Shown: piece after piece, positions 6,530-12,684 of the stretch | Layout of the letters: every line of letters begins with the position of its first letter | Numbering within the stretch: position 1 is the stretch's first letter | Made by a program: the position numbers and the translations under genes | Assembly: GCA_035384565.1 (NCBI GenBank) | Contig: DAOOIT010000105.1 | Coordinates: 1-14,042, forward strand | Source: Planctomycetota bacterium | Lineage (GTDB): Bacteria > Planctomycetota > PUPC01 > DSUN01 | Length of the DNA stretch: 14,042 bases | Direction of reading: 5' to 3' | Notes under the pieces: model-generated | The model's database searches: none | The model's input: only the letters and a program-made list of their open reading frames with translations | Told to the model about the DNA's origin: nothing

Positions 6530-7602
6530 GTGCCCAGAACCCTCGTGCACTCGGCCTCGTTGGTCACTCCGCTCTCGACGAGCCGGCGCGCGGCCTCGGC
6601 GAACGGCGTGGGAGCGGCCACGGCGTCGGCGCCCTGCGCGCGCAGCCGGGCACGCAGCGCGTCGTCCAGCCGCAGCCATTCGACGATCGGCACGCGCCCG
6701 TGGTAGCCCGTGTGCAGGCAGCGCGCGCATCCCGCGCCCCGGCACTCGCGGCAGACGGCGCGGAGGAGCCGCTGGTTGATCACCATCTCGGCCGCCGCAA
6801 TGGCCGCGTAGCGGTCGTCGCACATGTCGAACAGGCGGTCGAACACGCCCCGGCACGAGCCGGCGTGCAGCGTGGCGATCACCAGGTGGCCGGTGAAGGC
6901 GGCGCGGACCGCGATGTTGGCCGTCTCTTCGTCGCGAATCTCGCCGATCACGAGCACCTGCGGGTCCTGCCGCAGCAGGTGGCGCGCCGCCTTGGCGAAG
7001 GTGAGGCCGAGTGCGGCGTTGACCTCGGTTTGCATGACCCCCGGGATCACCTGCTCCACGGGGTCCTCGACGGTGATGATGTGCCGCCCGCTCCGGGCGG
7101 CCAGGTGCTGGAGGCAGGCGTAGATGGTCGTCGTCTTGCCGCTGCCCGCCGGGCCGGTGAGGAGCAGCAGGCCGGAGGTCTGCCGCAGGAACTCCGTCAG
7201 CCGCGCGCGGGCCTCGGCGGGGAAACCGAGCTGGTCGAGGGTGCGGACCTCGGCGCTGCCGAAGAGCCGCAGGACGATCTTCTCGCCCGTCACGGTGGGA
7301 TACGTGGCCACGCGGATGTCGCTGCGGGCCCCTACGTCCGCTTTGTCTATCCGGCCATCCTGAGGGAGCGATTGCTGATAGGTCTTCAGGCGGGCGAGGT
7401 ACTTGATGCGGCCGACCACTCGCTCGGCCAGGCCGTCGGCAAGATCGAGGGCGGGCGTCATCACGCCGTCGAGGCGGAAGGCCACGTGCGCGCGGGCACC
7501 GTTCATCTGAAGATGGATATCGCTGGCGCCGCTGGCCTCTGCCTGGCGGACCAGGCTCTCCAGCGCGGCCGGCGCCGAGTGTTCCGCCGGCTCCGAGCCC
7601 AT
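6526..7602 (-). CDS. gspE: GspE/PilB-family assembly ATPase
   Basis: The 358-residue cytoplasmic hexameric ATPase should power pseudopilus or pilus assembly. Visible are the N2-type domain (ASDIHLQ at 26-32, LPQDGRI at 79-85, YPTVTGEKIVLRLF at 101-114), Walker A GPAGSGKT (150-157), the Asp box HIITVEDPVE (174-183), Walker B VLVIGEIRDEET and the His box GHLVIATLHAG. A four-cysteine site, C284, C287, C292 and C295, lies in only 12 residues; in typical GspE the two CxxC pairs lie further apart. The N1 domain that binds GspL is absent, so it is shorter than the usual 500 or so residues. The ATG at 7602 was chosen because a promoter ends at 7632 and GGAGGGAGGGG precedes it. It is the first gene of the operon. 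PilT is a less likely identity given the Cys site. Confidence 0.9.
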   Translation of the reverse strand: MGSEPAEHSAPAALESLVRQAEASGASDIHLQMNGARAHVAFRLDGVMTPALDLADGLAERVVGRIKYLARLKTYQQSLPQDGRIDKADVGARSDIRVATYPTVTGEKIVLRLFGSAEVRTLDQLGFPAEARARLTEFLRQTSGLLLLTGPAGSGKTTTIYACLQHLAARSGRHIITVEDPVEQVIPGVMQTEVNAALGLTFAKAARHLLRQDPQVLVIGEIRDEETANIAVRAAFTGHLVIATLHAGSCRGVFDRLFDMCDDRYAAIAAAEMVINQRLLRAVCRECRGAGCARCLHTGYHGRVPIVEWLRLDDALRARLRAQGADAVAAPTPFAEAARRLVESGVTNEAECTRVLGT

Positions 7603-7631
7603 CGCCTGAGCCCCTCCCTCCCCGCTATGGT

Positions 7632-7660
7632 ATCGTATCCCCCCGCCCACGGCATGTCAA
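7632..7660 (-). promoter_or_regulatory. Promoter of the GspE-GspF-pseudopilin operon
   Basis: Reading the minus strand, TTGACA (plus positions 7660-7655), a 17-base spacer and TACGAT (7637-7632) form a strong sigma70-like promoter. The expected start near 7625 leaves a leader of about 20 bases to the ATG at 7602. This fixes the short start of the ATPase gene and shows that the operon begins here. Confidence 0.65.
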
Positions 7661-7701
7661 TGGTCCCGTGGGAAACGCGCCCCGCCTTTCCCCTGCCCAG
7701 C

Positions 7702-7730
7702 TTGCCGCTGCGCCGAGGGCTCGCTATAAT
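7702..7730 (+). promoter_or_regulatory. Promoter of the TPR-kinase gene
   Basis: TTGCCG (7702-7707), a 17-base spacer and a perfect TATAAT (7725-7730) precede the ATG at 7753, with a leader of about 16 bases. It is divergent from the operon promoter at 7632-7660, with 41 bases between the two -35 boxes. A regulator bound between them could affect both. Confidence 0.7.
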
Positions 7731-7752
7731 CGCAACGGACAGAGGACAGCCC

Positions 7753-9627
7753 ATGGGTGCAACCGCACTGCTTTTCCGCGGGCAACGGCTCCTCCGCGCC
7801 GGCGAGGCCGCGCAGGCGCTCGACACGCTGGGCCGCGCCGCCGAGCGGGCGCCGGGGTCGCCTCACGCGGCCCTTCACCGCGCGCTCGCGCTCGGCGACG
7901 CCGGCCGCCTCGACGAGGCCCTCGAGGCCCTCGCGCGGGCGGCGGAGACTTGGCCGGGGAACCCCGCCTTCCCGCTCTTCCGCGGCGCGCTGCTGGCCGA
8001 GGCCGACCGGGCGGAGGAGGCCCTGGCCGCGCTGCGGGCCGCGCTCGCGCTCTCGCCCGGCAATCTGCTCGCCGAGGCCTACCTCGCCCTGGTGGCCATG
8101 CGGCGCGGCGATGTCGAGGCCCCGCTCCGGCGCCTCGGCGCCGTGGGCCTCACCGACAATCCGCGCGCGCTCGCCGCCCTCCTCGCCGAGGTCGAGGCCG
8201 CGCTCTTCCGCCGGTTCGGCGCCGATACCGACGGCAAGCCGCCGGACGCGCGCGTCATGCCCGATGCCCCCGCCGGGTGGAGCGCCCGGCGCCTCCTCGC
8301 CCGCGGCCGGGCCTGCGTGGAGCGGGGCGACCCCGTCGCCGCCTGGCCCCTGCTCCAGCTCGCGGCGCGGAAAAACCCCTCGCTGCCCGACCTCTTCGCT
8401 TACCTGGGCTTCGCCGCCTACGACCTCGGCCGCTACGGCGAGGCCCTCGGCTATCTCGACCGCGCGGGCACCTGGTCGCAGCAGCCCGAGGCCATCCACC
8501 TCCACCGCGGCGCCTGCCTCTACAAGCTCGGGCAGTTCGCCGAGGCCCTCGACGCGCTGCGCCGCGCCGAGGGCGCCGACGAGCTGGGCGACTACGCCAC
8601 CTGGGTGCGCCTGTTCCTCGCCCGCACGCTGGTGGCCCTGGGCCGCCCGCGCGAGGCCGTGCCGCCCCTGCGCCGCCTCGTCGAGATGGAGGGCGACGTG
8701 GCCCTCGCCCGCCTGCGTCAGGCCCGCGAGCTGCTCGGCCTGGCCCTGCCCGCCACCGCGCCGCAGGGCTACGACGTCCTCGAGGAAGGCAAGGCCGTCC
8801 TCGTCGTCAAGCCCCCCTGCGCCGAAACCATCCGCGAGCAGAGACTTGCGGGCGGCGCGTCCCCACGCCGCGAGGGTGGTCCGCGGGGCGGGGACGTCCC
8901 GCCCACAGTTCTGCCGCCGAGGGCCGGCCGGGCGCCGATGGAGCGCCTCGCGCTGCCCGATGGGGGCACGGCCCTGGTGCGCCAGTGCCGGCGCGGGGGC
9001 CTCTTCGGCCGGCTGCTGGGCGACAGGTATCTCGACGGCGGGCGGTTTCTCCGCGAGATCGCCGTGTCGGACGCCCTGCGCCGCCGAGGCATTCCCACCC
9101 CAGAGGTCATCGCCGGCATTCGCCGCGAGATCCTCCCCGGCGTCTACCGCGCCGAGATCATCGTGCGCGAAGTGCCCGAGTCTCTCGACCTGGCCGCCGC
9201 GCTGCGCCGCGATGCTCATTCCCCTGTTGGCTCGGGTCACGCATCACGCATCACGCATCAGTCTGCTCTCGCCGCTTCGGCGCGCCTGGTTCGCCAGATT
9301 CACGACGCCGGCCTGTGGCACCCCGACCTGAACGCGAAGAACATCCTCCTCGGCGCCGACGGCTCGGCGATGATCCTCGACCTGGACCGCGCCGAGCTGC
9401 TCGACGAGTTGCCATTGAGCGCCCGCTTCGCCAATCTCGCGCGGCTCTACCGCTCGCTCCACAAGCTCGGGCTCGCCCCCAAGCCGGTCAGCGACGCGGC
9501 CTGGGCGGCCTTCCTCGACGCCTACGCGGGCGACGACCCCGTGCTCCTCGCCCACACCGACGCGGCGATGGCCCGCTGCCGGCGCGACCTCGGACGGCAC
9601 AGGCTCTGGTGGCGGGTGACAGGTTGA
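7753..9627 (+). CDS. TPR protein fused to a KdkA/WaaP-like kinase
   Basis: The 624-residue protein has two parts. Residues 1 to about 340 are helical TPR-type repeats (for example GDAGRLDEALEALARAAETW and AAYDLGRYGEALGYLDRA), probably for protein contacts. Residues about 345-624 resemble Kdo kinase/lipopolysaccharide core kinases. The signature is HPDLNAKNILL (H523, D525, N530), then ILDLDRAEL with D543 and D545, matching the catalytic and metal-binding sites of this kinase fold. It would phosphorylate a Kdo or core sugar at the inner face of the inner membrane. AGAGGA six bases before the ATG supports the start. Two oddities interrupt the kinase part: residues 365-386 come from a palindromic repeat and residues about 495-502 from a period-7 repeat, both in-frame. 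A glycosyltransferase of the heptosyltransferase type follows downstream, consistent with core synthesis. The TPR fusion is unusual. Confidence 0.8.
   Translation: MGATALLFRGQRLLRAGEAAQALDTLGRAAERAPGSPHAALHRALALGDAGRLDEALEALARAAETWPGNPAFPLFRGALLAEADRAEEALAALRAALALSPGNLLAEAYLALVAMRRGDVEAPLRRLGAVGLTDNPRALAALLAEVEAALFRRFGADTDGKPPDARVMPDAPAGWSARRLLARGRACVERGDPVAAWPLLQLAARKNPSLPDLFAYLGFAAYDLGRYGEALGYLDRAGTWSQQPEAIHLHRGACLYKLGQFAEALDALRRAEGADELGDYATWVRLFLARTLVALGRPREAVPPLRRLVEMEGDVALARLRQARELLGLALPATAPQGYDVLEEGKAVLVVKPPCAETIREQRLAGGASPRREGGPRGGDVPPTVLPPRAGRAPMERLALPDGGTALVRQCRRGGLFGRLLGDRYLDGGRFLREIAVSDALRRRGIPTPEVIAGIRREILPGVYRAEIIVREVPESLDLAAALRRDAHSPVGSGHASRITHQSALAASARLVRQIHDAGLWHPDLNAKNILLGADGSAMILDLDRAELLDELPLSARFANLARLYRSLHKLGLAPKPVSDAAWAAFLDAYAGDDPVLLAHTDAAMARCRRDLGRHRLWWRVTG
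8846..8910 (+). repeat. In-frame palindromic repeat element, copy 1
   Basis: The left arm (GCGGGCGGCGCGTCCCC at 8848-8864) and the reverse complement of the right end (AACTGTGGGCGGGACGTCCCC, 8890-8910) are near-identical, making terminal inverted repeats of about 20 bp. It lies inside the kinase gene without breaking the frame and encodes GGASPRRE...GGDVPPTV. A second copy, in the same reading phase, lies in the glycosyltransferase gene at 11119-11176. Confidence 0.7.
9237..9260 (+). repeat. Period-7 tandem repeat (TCACGCA)3 inside the kinase
   Basis: Three exact copies of the heptamer TCACGCA followed by TCA lie within the kinase coding region. Together with flanking sequence they encode the low-complexity GHASRITHQS, which has no counterpart in ordinary Kdo kinases at this point, just before the catalytic HPDLN segment. 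It resembles the short tandemly repeated heptamers known from cyanobacteria in type, not in sequence. Confidence 0.7.
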
Positions 9628-9645
9628 GTCGCCTCTTCCGCCGTC

Positions 9646-9674
9646 TTGCACGCTACGTCGCTATGTGGTATAGT
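9646..9674 (+). promoter_or_regulatory. Promoter of the HigB/HigA operon
   Basis: TTGCAC (9646-9651), a 17-base spacer and TATAGT (9669-9674) with an extended TG element (9666-9667) lie in the 69-base gap before the toxin gene. The expected start near 9681 gives a very short leader. HigA-type antitoxins normally repress such promoters by binding over them. Confidence 0.7.
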
Positions 9675-9696
9675 AGGCAGCGGAGGCGGAGCCGGC

Positions 9697-9993
9697 ATGA
9701 TTGTGTCGTTCGGCGACCGGGCTACCGAGGACATCTACCACGGCCTGAGTTCGAAACGGACCCGGCGAATCCCGGCGGTTCTGTGGCGGACAGCGCGTCG
9801 GAAGCTGGACATGCTCGAGTACGCCCAGAGCCTGCGCGATCCGCTCGCGCTGCCAGGGAACCGTCTCGAGGCGCTCAAGGGCGGCCTGAGCGGCTTCCAC
9901 AGCATCCGCATCAACGACCAGTGGCGCATTCTGTTCCGCTGGCACGAGGGCGCCGCCCACAAGGTGACCATTGTGGACTACCACACGGGATAG
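9697..9993 (+). CDS. higB: HigB-type mRNA interferase toxin
   Basis: The 98-residue protein matches the RelE/HigB family: ribosome-dependent RNases that cut mRNA in the A site. Visible hallmarks are the central FHSIRINDQWRILFRW and the C-terminal VDYHTG with D94, Y95 and H96, which includes residues implicated in catalysis in HigB proteins. Its length is normal for the family and the sequence appears intact. The ATG at 9697 follows the purine-rich CGGAGGCGGA and lies 22 bases after the promoter, so the in-frame start at 9646, upstream of the -10 box, is rejected. The antitoxin gene follows 12 bases later, in the toxin-first order typical of hig modules. The pair sits between two envelope genes, which suggests insertion into an older cluster. 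Confidence 0.9.
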   Translation: MIVSFGDRATEDIYHGLSSKRTRRIPAVLWRTARRKLDMLEYAQSLRDPLALPGNRLEALKGGLSGFHSIRINDQWRILFRWHEGAAHKVTIVDYHTG

Positions 9994-10005
9994 GAGGCAG
10001 GGCAG

Positions 10006-10293
10006 ATGATCCCGAGACATCGCATCCCCACATCACCAGGGGAGATCCTCGATGAGGAGTTCCTGCGGCCGTTGGGGCTGACGCAGACGGCCTTCGCCCG
10101 ACACCTCGGGGTGCCGGTGCGGCGCATCAATGAGATCGTGCGGGGCAAGCGCGCGGTGAGCCCCGAGACGGCGCAGCTCTTCGCCGCGGCGCTCGGCACG
10201 TCGCCCGAGTTCTGGATGAACGCGCAATCGAGCTACGATCTGGCGACCCACAGGATCGAGGTCGAGATCGAGCCACTGGTCAAGACGGGCTGA
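10006..10293 (+). CDS. higA: HigA-type XRE antitoxin
   Basis: The 95-residue DNA-binding antitoxin begins IPRHRIPTSPGEILDEEFLRPLGL, the usual HigA/VapI opening. A helix-turn-helix follows (TQTAFARHLGVPVRRINEIVRGKRAVSPETAQLFAAALGT split across residues about 26-65), then the family tail PEFWMNAQSSYDL. It should neutralise the HigB toxin encoded just upstream and repress their shared promoter. ATAGGAGGCAGGG upstream provides a strong ribosome-binding site. It appears complete. The following glycosyltransferase gene may be read through from this operon, since no terminator separates them. Confidence 0.9.
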   Translation: MIPRHRIPTSPGEILDEEFLRPLGLTQTAFARHLGVPVRRINEIVRGKRAVSPETAQLFAAALGTSPEFWMNAQSSYDLATHRIEVEIEPLVKTG

Positions 10294-10305
10294 CCGAGGG
10301 TCCTG

Positions 10306-10333
10306 AAATCGCCAATCGCAAGCCGCAAATCAC
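10306..10333 (+). repeat. Degenerate period-7 repeat tract
   Basis: Four related heptamers follow one another: AAATCGC, CAATCGC, AAGCCGC and AAATCAC. The tract occupies most of the short gap between higA and the conserved start of the glycosyltransferase, where a start codon would be expected. It shares the 7-base period with the tract in the kinase gene. Confidence 0.6.
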
Positions 10334-10337
10334 AAGT

Positions 10338-11525
10338 CTGGCGGACGCGCGGCGGATCGCGATCTTCCGCCTGAGCGCGCTGGGCGACGTGATCAACACG
10401 CTGCCGGCCCTCTCGGCCCTGCGGCGCGCGCGGCCCGAGGCGCACCTCACCTGGATCGTCGAGGCCGCCTCGGCCGGCGTGCTCGAGGGCCACCCGCTGC
10501 TCGACGAGGTGCTGGTCTCGGGCCGCAAGCAGTGGGAGGGCGCATTCAAGCGCCGCCGCGGCTGGTGGCAGGCCTCGCGCGAGTTCTTCGGCTTCTGCCG
10601 CCTGCTGGGCAGGAAGCAACTCGACGCGGTGGTGGACTTCCAGGGCAACCTGCGCAGCGCCGTGGGCGTGTGGCTCACGCGCGCGCCGCTGCGCATCGGC
10701 CCCGCCCGCGGCAGCGGCCGCGAGCGCAGCCACTGGTTCTACAACGTGCGCCTGCCGCTGCCCGAGGGGCCGATGCACAGGGTCGAGCGGGGCCTCGCCC
10801 TCCTTCGCGCCCTCGGCATCGAGACGGCGGACGCCAGGCCCGTCATCCCCGTGAGCGATGCGGACAGGGCGAAGGTGGATGAGTTCCTGTCCGCCAGCGG
10901 CCTGGGGGCGGAACGGTTTGCTCTGATCCACGCGGGGACGAGCCCCTTCGGGCAGTACAAGCAATGGCCGCAGGACCGCTGGGTCGCGGTGGCGAAGCGT
11001 CTCGCCGCCGAGCTGGGGCTGCGTGTCATCTTCACCCGTGGGCCGAGCCAGTCGGAGAGCGAATCAGCGGAGAGTATGGCGCAAGCAGCCAACCGAACTG
11101 CGGGTGGGGGGTCCCAGGTTGTGGGCGGCGTGTCCCCACGCCGCGTGTCGCGGGAGGAGGACATCCCGCCCACAATGAAACAAGAAGGGGACGCCACGCC
11201 CACAGCGGCCGTGGCTCCGGTCTTCTCGCTGCGCGAGCTGGGCGAGCTGTGCCGCCGCTGCCGCGTGTTCCTGAGCGTGGACACCGGGCCGATGCACCTG
11301 GCCTCGGCCGTGGGCGCGCCGGTGGTGGCGCTCTTCGGGCCGAAGGACCCGCGGGTCTACGGCCCCTATTTCGGCCCGCGGGCCATCGTCGAGAAGCCGC
11401 TCGACTGCCGCCCGTGCCGCAAACGCTCGTGCGACAACCCCCGCTGCATGCTCGCCATTACGCCCGACGACGTGCTGGCGGCAGCGACCGCGTTGTTGAG
11501 GCAGACTTGGGGGGAAACTTCTTGA
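10338..11525 (+). CDS. Glycosyltransferase family 9 (heptosyltransferase-like)
   Basis: The protein (395 residues if read from 10338) matches ADP-heptose:LPS heptosyltransferases. Evidence includes RRIAIFRLSALGDVINTLPAL with the expected catalytic Asp (D17), HAGTSPFGQYKQWPQDRW from H198, and the nucleotide-sugar site SVDTGPMHLASAVG (D315) with ALFGP. A C-terminal C-x2-C-x4-C-x4-C cluster (C357, C360, C365, C370) is also present. It would add a sugar to the lipopolysaccharide core at the inner membrane. No ATG, GTG or TTG lies between higA and the conserved N-terminus; the first GTG (10389) would remove the catalytic Asp. The CTG at 10338 is my best guess and lacks a clear ribosome-binding site. 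Residues about 261-290 come from a palindromic repeat, and the last residues and the stop come from another repeat. Function may be altered. Confidence 0.78.
   Translation: MADARRIAIFRLSALGDVINTLPALSALRRARPEAHLTWIVEAASAGVLEGHPLLDEVLVSGRKQWEGAFKRRRGWWQASREFFGFCRLLGRKQLDAVVDFQGNLRSAVGVWLTRAPLRIGPARGSGRERSHWFYNVRLPLPEGPMHRVERGLALLRALGIETADARPVIPVSDADRAKVDEFLSASGLGAERFALIHAGTSPFGQYKQWPQDRWVAVAKRLAAELGLRVIFTRGPSQSESESAESMAQAANRTAGGGSQVVGGVSPRRVSREEDIPPTMKQEGDATPTAAVAPVFSLRELGELCRRCRVFLSVDTGPMHLASAVGAPVVALFGPKDPRVYGPYFGPRAIVEKPLDCRPCRKRSCDNPRCMLAITPDDVLAAATALLRQTWGETS
11119..11206 (+). repeat. In-frame palindromic repeat element, copy 2 with extra right arm
   Basis: The core (11119-11176) has TTGTGGGCGG at its left end and the reverse complement of the same word at its right end, and it matches copy 1 at 8846-8910. 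It is six bases shorter, exactly two codons. A further right arm, GGGGACGCCACGCCCACAG (11187-11205), follows and matches the right arm of copy 1, so this copy is composite. It encodes VGGVSPRR...EEDIPPTM and then GDATPTA, placed just before the conserved SLRELGEL segment of the enzyme. Confidence 0.7.
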
Positions 11526-11657
11526 AAGCAAGTTTCTCCCCAAACCCCCTTTCAGGAACTTCTGAGCTGGACTGCGTCGCGTGCGGCGCAGCCCAACCCA
11601 GGAGTTCTCTTGAGGGTGGGGGAGGGAGCCTTTCTTGCAGGAAAGGCTCCCTCCCCC
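11509..11657. repeat. Two-armed 149-bp inverted repeat (BIME-like)
   Basis: A 12-bp hairpin (11509-11520 with 11530-11541) is at one end and a perfect 17-bp hairpin (11618-11634 with 11641-11657) at the other. Between them is a long imperfect palindrome (11556-11576 with 11587-11607). The whole reads as two diverged copies of one unit in opposite orientation, each a hairpin followed by a CAGGAACTTCTG-like stretch, meeting near 11581. This architecture is like paired REP units. It contains the stop codon of the glycosyltransferase and lies before gpsA. The tails are C-rich, not T-rich, so intrinsic termination is uncertain. Confidence 0.75.
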
Positions 11658-11682
11658 GTTCATCGAACGTGGAGACGCAACG

Positions 11683-12684
11683 ATGGTTGGCAAGCATGTA
11701 ACGGTAATCGGCGATGGCGGCTGGGGCACGGCCCTCGCCCTGCTGCTCCTGGGGAAAGGGCACGCGGTGCGATTGTGGGGCGCGTTCCCGGACTACATCG
11801 AGGAGATGCGCCGGCGGCGCGAGAATGTGAAGTTCCTCCGCGGCATTCCGCTGCCCGAGGCGCTGGAGCTGGCCAGCGATCTGCCCGGGGCCGTGGCGGG
11901 GGCCGAGTGGCTTGTGATGGCTGTGCCCACGCAGTTCATGCGCGGCGTGCTGCGGCGGCTCGCCAGGTGCTACCGGCGCGGCACGCCGATCGTCAGCGTG
12001 GCCAAGGGCATCGAGAACCGCACGCTGCTGCGCCCCACGCAGATCATCGCCGGCGTGCTCGGACCCGCGCCGGTGGCGGCCCTCTCGGGGCCGAGCCACG
12101 CCGAGGAGGTGGCGCGCGGCCTGCCGGCCACCGTGACCGTGGCCAGCCGCCGCGCAGCGCTGGCCCGCCGCGCGCAGGCGCTGTTCATGACCGACCGCTT
12201 CCGTGTCTACACGACCACCGACGTGGCGGGCGTGGAGCTGGGCGGGGCGGTGAAGAACGTGGTGGCCATCGCGGCCGGCATTTGCGACGGGCTGGGCCTG
12301 GGCGACAACGCGAAGTCGGCCCTGCTCACGCGCGGCCTGGCCGAGATGACGCGGCTGGGCGTGGCCCTGGGCGCGCGGCGCCACACCTTCGCGGGGCTGG
12401 CGGGCATCGGCGACCTGATCACCACGTGCGCCAGCCCGTTCGGGCGCAACCGCGCCGTGGGCGTGCAGATCGGCCAGGGCAAGAGCCTGAACGAGATTCT
12501 CGCCGGCATGGCCATGGTGGCCGAGGGCGTGCGCACCACGCTCTCGGTCCGCGCGCTCGCCCGCCGGCATGGCGTCGAGCTGCCGATCACCGAGCAGGTC
12601 TACCAGGTGCTCTTCCGCGGCAAGGACCCCAAGGCGGCGGTGCGCGACCTGATGCGCCGCGCCGCGAAGGACGAGGTGAGCTGA
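11683..12684 (+). CDS. gpsA: Glycerol-3-phosphate dehydrogenase [NAD(P)+]
   Basis: The 333-residue cytosolic enzyme reduces dihydroxyacetone phosphate to sn-glycerol-3-phosphate, the backbone of phospholipids. Seen are the dinucleotide-binding start VTVIGDGGWGTALA (GxGxWG type), SVAKGIE with K108, ALSGPSHAEEVARG, the catalytic lysine K191 in GGAVKNVVAIAAG, and GIGDLITTC with RN at the substrate site. Length and motif order are normal for GpsA, so it should be active. The ATG at 11683 follows GTGGAGA by a suitable distance and places the Rossmann motif at the N-terminus; an in-frame start at 11635 lies inside a hairpin repeat and was rejected. Its stop overlaps the start of the sulfotransferase gene, so the two are probably co-translated. 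Confidence 0.95.
   Translation: MVGKHVTVIGDGGWGTALALLLLGKGHAVRLWGAFPDYIEEMRRRRENVKFLRGIPLPEALELASDLPGAVAGAEWLVMAVPTQFMRGVLRRLARCYRRGTPIVSVAKGIENRTLLRPTQIIAGVLGPAPVAALSGPSHAEEVARGLPATVTVASRRAALARRAQALFMTDRFRVYTTTDVAGVELGGAVKNVVAIAAGICDGLGLGDNAKSALLTRGLAEMTRLGVALGARRHTFAGLAGIGDLITTCASPFGRNRAVGVQIGQGKSLNEILAGMAMVAEGVRTTLSVRALARRHGVELPITEQVYQVLFRGKDPKAAVRDLMRRAAKDEVS

Noticed and set aside
7638..7660. Third copy of the GTGGGCGG palindromic element in the divergent promoter region
   Set aside because: Only the word GTGGGCGG is shared and no second arm is found; chance is likely at this base composition.
7657..9240. Long open frame on the minus strand opposite the TPR-kinase gene
   Set aside because: Its protein is a low-complexity run of Arg, Gly, Ala and Glu without family resemblance. 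It is the expected antisense shadow of a GC-rich gene, and the opposite strand has clear TPR and kinase motifs.
7668..10055. Very long open frame overlapping the kinase and HigB genes in another phase
   Set aside because: The product is almost all Arg, Pro and Gly, and the frame has no motifs. It exists because GC-rich DNA contains few stops.
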